Source: an uncultured Limosilactobacillus sp. | Lineage (GTDB): Bacteria > Bacillota > Bacilli > Lactobacillales > Lactobacillaceae | Length of the DNA stretch: 64,000 nucleotides | Reading direction: 5' to 3' | Assembly (NCBI RefSeq): GCF_934202705.1 | Contig: NZ_CAKPYE010000008.1 | Span: 29,466-93,465, forward strand | Shown: positions 61,823 through 64,000 of the stretch, piece after piece | How the letters are laid out: every line of letters starts with the position of its first letter | Position numbering within the stretch: position 1 is the first letter of the stretch | Made by a program: the position numbers and the translations under genes | Notes under the pieces: generated by a model | What the model was told of the DNA's origin: nothing | Databases searched by the model: none | Seen by the model: only the letters and a program-made list of their open reading frames with translations

Positions 61823-62227
61823 ATGACTGAACAGAACAAAGATAACCTATTTGGTATTGGCGAAAAGAACACGGCGTTTGGCAAGTACTTTACGGGGCTA
61901 ACGTACCGTCATCCACTCGTTAAAAAAGCTGGCGACATCAATGTGGGGGTAAGCAATATTACCTTTACCCCTGGTGCCCGGACGAATTGGCACATTCATC
62001 ATCACGGCTATCAAATTCTGCTTGTTACCGCTGGGCAAGGCTGGTACCAGGAAGCAGGGAAGCCAGCGCAAAAATTACAGCCGGGCGATCGGGTCGTCAT
62101 TCCGGAGGGCGTCAAGCATTGGCATGGTGCGGCGAAAAACAGCTGGTTTAGCCATGTTTCAATCACGGCGGGAACTAGTGAATGGCTGGAACCGGTTAGC
62201 GAAGCGGATTATGAAAAGCTGAATTAA
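61823..62227 (+). CDS. Cupin protein
   Basis: A 134-residue single-domain cupin. The metal-binding motif 1 is GARTNWHIHHHGYQILLVTAGQGW and motif 2 is PGDRVVIPEGVKHWHGA, with the usual three histidines and a glutamine. It resembles cupins linked to carboxymuconolactone decarboxylase-like proteins. GCGAGGTGAGCG precedes ATG. It probably acts as a small metal enzyme on an oxidised substrate. Confidence 0.86.
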   Translation: MTEQNKDNLFGIGEKNTAFGKYFTGLTYRHPLVKKAGDINVGVSNITFTPGARTNWHIHHHGYQILLVTAGQGWYQEAGKPAQKLQPGDRVVIPEGVKHWHGAAKNSWFSHVSITAGTSEWLEPVSEADYEKLN

Positions 62228-62304
62228 TTGGTGACAGGTATTTTAAACGTCTGATAAATGAGTATTTGAAAAAACTAAACGTAATAGAAGGGAAGGAATT
62301 TCCG

Positions 62305-63048
62305 ATGTCAGTTAAGGGAAAAGTTGTTGTGATTACTGGTGCTTCTTCAGGAATTGGTGAAGCAACCGCCAAGCTGCTAGCTAAAAACGGTGCTATGGTA
62401 ATGCTCGGTGCCCGTCGTGAAGACCGTCTTTACAAAATCGCTAATGAGATTAACGTCAACGGTGGTCGGGCCGACTTCCGGACGGTTGATGTTACTAAAT
62501 CGGAAGAAGTGCAAGCCCTAGTCAAGGCGGCTAAGGATAGTTTCGGTGGAATCGATGTCATCTTCAACAATGCCGGAATTATGCCTAACTCACCAATGAG
62601 TGCGGTCCGGACTGATGAATGGAACCGGATGATTGACGTTAACCTAAAGGGAGTTTTGAATGGGATTGCCGCGGTATTGCCAACCTTTACTGCGCAAAAG
62701 CATGGTCATATCATCACCACCTCATCCGTTGCCGGCCTGAAGAACTACGTTGGCTCCGGGGTATATGGTGCCACCAAGTTTGCGGTTAGGAACGCCATGG
62801 AAGTTACTCGGATGGAAAGTGCCAATGAAGGGACCAACATCCGAACGACAACTCTTTATCCGGCAGCAATCAACACCGAACTGCTTGACCACATTGGTGA
62901 TGAAAAGACGGCAACTAACATGAAAAAATTTTATCAGCAGCACGGCATTTCGCCAGCGGCCATTGCGCGGGTAGTTAATTTTGCCATTGATCAACCAGAG
63001 GATGTGGATATTTCTGAATTCACGATTTACCCAACTAACCAAGCATAA
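62305..63048 (+). CDS. Short-chain dehydrogenase/reductase
   Basis: A 247-residue classical SDR. The cofactor motif is VVITGASSGIGEA, followed by NNAG (IFNNAGIM), the catalytic serine in TTSSVAGLKN and YGATK with the catalytic tyrosine and lysine. ATG 62305 is chosen for the GGAAGGAATTT site; the frame is open upstream. Relatives reduce ketones and quinones with NADPH. It ends the LysR-controlled cluster and is followed by a long inverted repeat. Confidence 0.9.
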   Translation: MSVKGKVVVITGASSGIGEATAKLLAKNGAMVMLGARREDRLYKIANEINVNGGRADFRTVDVTKSEEVQALVKAAKDSFGGIDVIFNNAGIMPNSPMSAVRTDEWNRMIDVNLKGVLNGIAAVLPTFTAQKHGHIITTSSVAGLKNYVGSGVYGATKFAVRNAMEVTRMESANEGTNIRTTTLYPAAINTELLDHIGDEKTATNMKKFYQQHGISPAAIARVVNFAIDQPEDVDISEFTIYPTNQA

Positions 63049-63078
63049 TTAAAGAAAAGAGCAGTGTGCTATACGTAC

Positions 63079-63126
63079 AAATACCCCTTACACGCTTAAA
63101 TAGTAAAAGTGTGTAAGGGGTATTTA
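63079..63126. terminator. Long inverted repeat after the SDR gene
   Basis: AAATACCCCTTACAC (63079-63093) / GTGTAAGGGGTATTT (63111-63125), a perfect 15-bp stem. The U run is poor (TATTTATG), so it is either a weak terminator or part of an insertion-sequence end. Confidence 0.6.
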
Positions 63127-63162
63127 TGAATATCAATTGGAAAAAGCTGAAAGCTGCTTATC

Positions 63163-63250
63163 TGTAGCACAACTCAGTAACACTTCAAGTGGTGTGCGAT
63201 AATTGAGTACCATTCATAGAAGCTGTTTATACTGAGTAACCAAGTGTATC
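63163..63250 (-). pseudogene. Possible IS30-type transposase remnant
   Basis: On the minus strand a frame reads LVTQYKQLL, a stop, then MVLNYRTPLEVLLSCATD, which resembles the C-terminus of IS30-family transposases (LNxRPRKxLGYRTPxEV). It is short and interrupted. No complete element is present. Confidence 0.35.
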
Positions 63251-63275
63251 AAGCAAGTGACGGAAGTCTAATCGT

Positions 63276-63953
63276 TTATTGGACTAGGTAACGCAGCCAA
63301 ACCGCACCATCATCATAGGATTTAACGTTCTTCAGCTTAAGGGCGTGGGGGGTGTCCCTCATTGGAAGACCATCAAACAAACTCGGCTGATCGCTGCGGC
63401 CATCGATTCCGGGGCCAATGAGAATGCTGATTTCGTCGACGAGTCCGGCCCTAAGAAAGCCGCCGTTAATTCTGCCGCCACCGACAACCGCCAGACGGTT
63501 GATGCCGAACTTGGTTGCCAGGATATCCATGGCCCGTTTCAGATCAATGCGTCCTTTTCCAGTGGCAATCCAGGAGATCCCTTGCCGGTTGAGGTCATCC
63601 AAATATTCCTTAGTGACCTCCTCACTGGTGATGATCAGGTGCGGAAAATTGAAATTGTTCTCAGCGCCCCAACGAATTCGTCCCTGCGTGTCCACCACGA
63701 TATTATATTGATCTGCCGTGGTATTCTTTGTGAAGGCAGTGTGCCCTATTTTTGCCTTGTTCTGCGGAATAAATTGGCTACCATCGGATAGCTCAGTTGC
63801 CGCAGTAACGCGACCGCTGACCCGGGTTGGCGCGTCAATGGCAGCCAAAGTTGCATAGTATTCGGTATTACCGGCCAATTGAGCGGTCATTCCACAGTCA
63901 ATTCGCCCGTCGATTGATTCCATCATATGGACAATAATATACGGTTTGCTCAT
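63276..63953 (-). CDS. RibD C-terminal/dihydrofolate reductase-fold protein
   Basis: A 225-residue reductase of the RibD-C family (DHFR fold) without the deaminase domain of true RibD. It begins PYIIVHMMESIDGRI and has INRLAVVGGGRINGGFLRAGLVDEISILIGPGIDG, the NADPH-binding region. Stand-alone members reduce pteridine- or pyrimidine-like or other substrates and are often linked to oxidative-stress clusters. AAGGAGG precedes ATG 63953. A second neighbour may lie beyond the right edge of the window. Confidence 0.87.
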   Translation of the reverse strand: MSKPYIIVHMMESIDGRIDCGMTAQLAGNTEYYATLAAIDAPTRVSGRVTAATELSDGSQFIPQNKAKIGHTAFTKNTTADQYNIVVDTQGRIRWGAENNFNFPHLIITSEEVTKEYLDDLNRQGISWIATGKGRIDLKRAMDILATKFGINRLAVVGGGRINGGFLRAGLVDEISILIGPGIDGRSDQPSLFDGLPMRDTPHALKLKNVKSYDDGAVWLRYLVQ

Positions 63954-64000
63954 TGCTTGTATCCTCCTTCATTTGTTATTTTCATGATAGAATATTTGAA

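Overview
The window looks like chromosome of a lactic acid bacterium of the family Lactobacillaceae, most likely Limosilactobacillus or a close relative. The grounds are the moderate-to-low GC content, strong AGGAGG-type ribosome binding sites, mucus-adhesin-like LPXTG proteins with a YSIRK-type signal, a cydABCD-plus-MenA respiratory set without haem or full menaquinone synthesis genes, and the typical lactobacillar mix of amino-acid permeases and lone regulators. No rRNA, tRNA or CRISPR array was recognised, and the species cannot be fixed by eye.

Layout. 1-4.3 kb is an AT-rich restriction/defence island: the tail of a type I HsdR, a decayed IS3-type remnant, an Mrr-type methyl-directed nuclease, a broken second Mrr, and a two-gene operon of an unrecognised protein with an internal duplication plus a DUF3841 protein. 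4.4-7.7 kb holds an ASCH protein, a 3-hydroxyacyl-CoA dehydrogenase, a DapB-like dehydrogenase and a pair of fluoride channels. 8.0-17.2 kb is a respiratory block: cytochrome bd oxidase and its CydDC exporter, a polyprenyl diphosphate synthase, MenA and a type II NADH dehydrogenase. 17.3-19.1 kb is a T-box-controlled branched-chain amino-acid transporter, followed by a 1,438-residue wall-anchored adhesin. 23.7-33 kb holds glyA, a GntR regulator with a likely palindromic operator before an AEC transporter/2-hydroxyacid dehydrogenase operon, an MFS exporter with a possible attenuating leader, and AzlCD divergent from a MocR regulator.

33-43.4 kb contains two separate Y-family polymerase operons, both preceded by SOS-box-like sites. 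Between them lie ndk, a lone CopY, a UbiB-like kinase, GNAT and VOC proteins and an APC permease. 43.4-53 kb carries a flavodoxin-fold oxidoreductase, a DUF2075 helicase with a VTT membrane protein, an orphan dxs, an acyltransferase, a second LPXTG protein, a permease behind a leader-peptide attenuator and a secreted nuclease.

53.0-58.5 kb is a small satellite-like element: an integrase interrupted by one in-frame TGA, an XRE repressor, an approximately 315-base apparently highly structured RNA ending in a 12-bp terminator hairpin, a small DNA-binding-type phage protein and a P4/D5-type primase-helicase. No packaging or structural genes follow, only about 1.1 kb of decayed DNA. 59.2-64 kb is a LysR-controlled redox cluster (NAD(P)-binding protein, flavodoxin, cyclophilin-like protein, cupin, SDR) and a RibD-C reductase.

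The strongest candidates for something undescribed are the structured RNA in the satellite element, the unknown/DUF3841 operon in the restriction island, the two leader-peptide attenuators, and a 37-residue peptide gene with a WalR-like direct repeat upstream.
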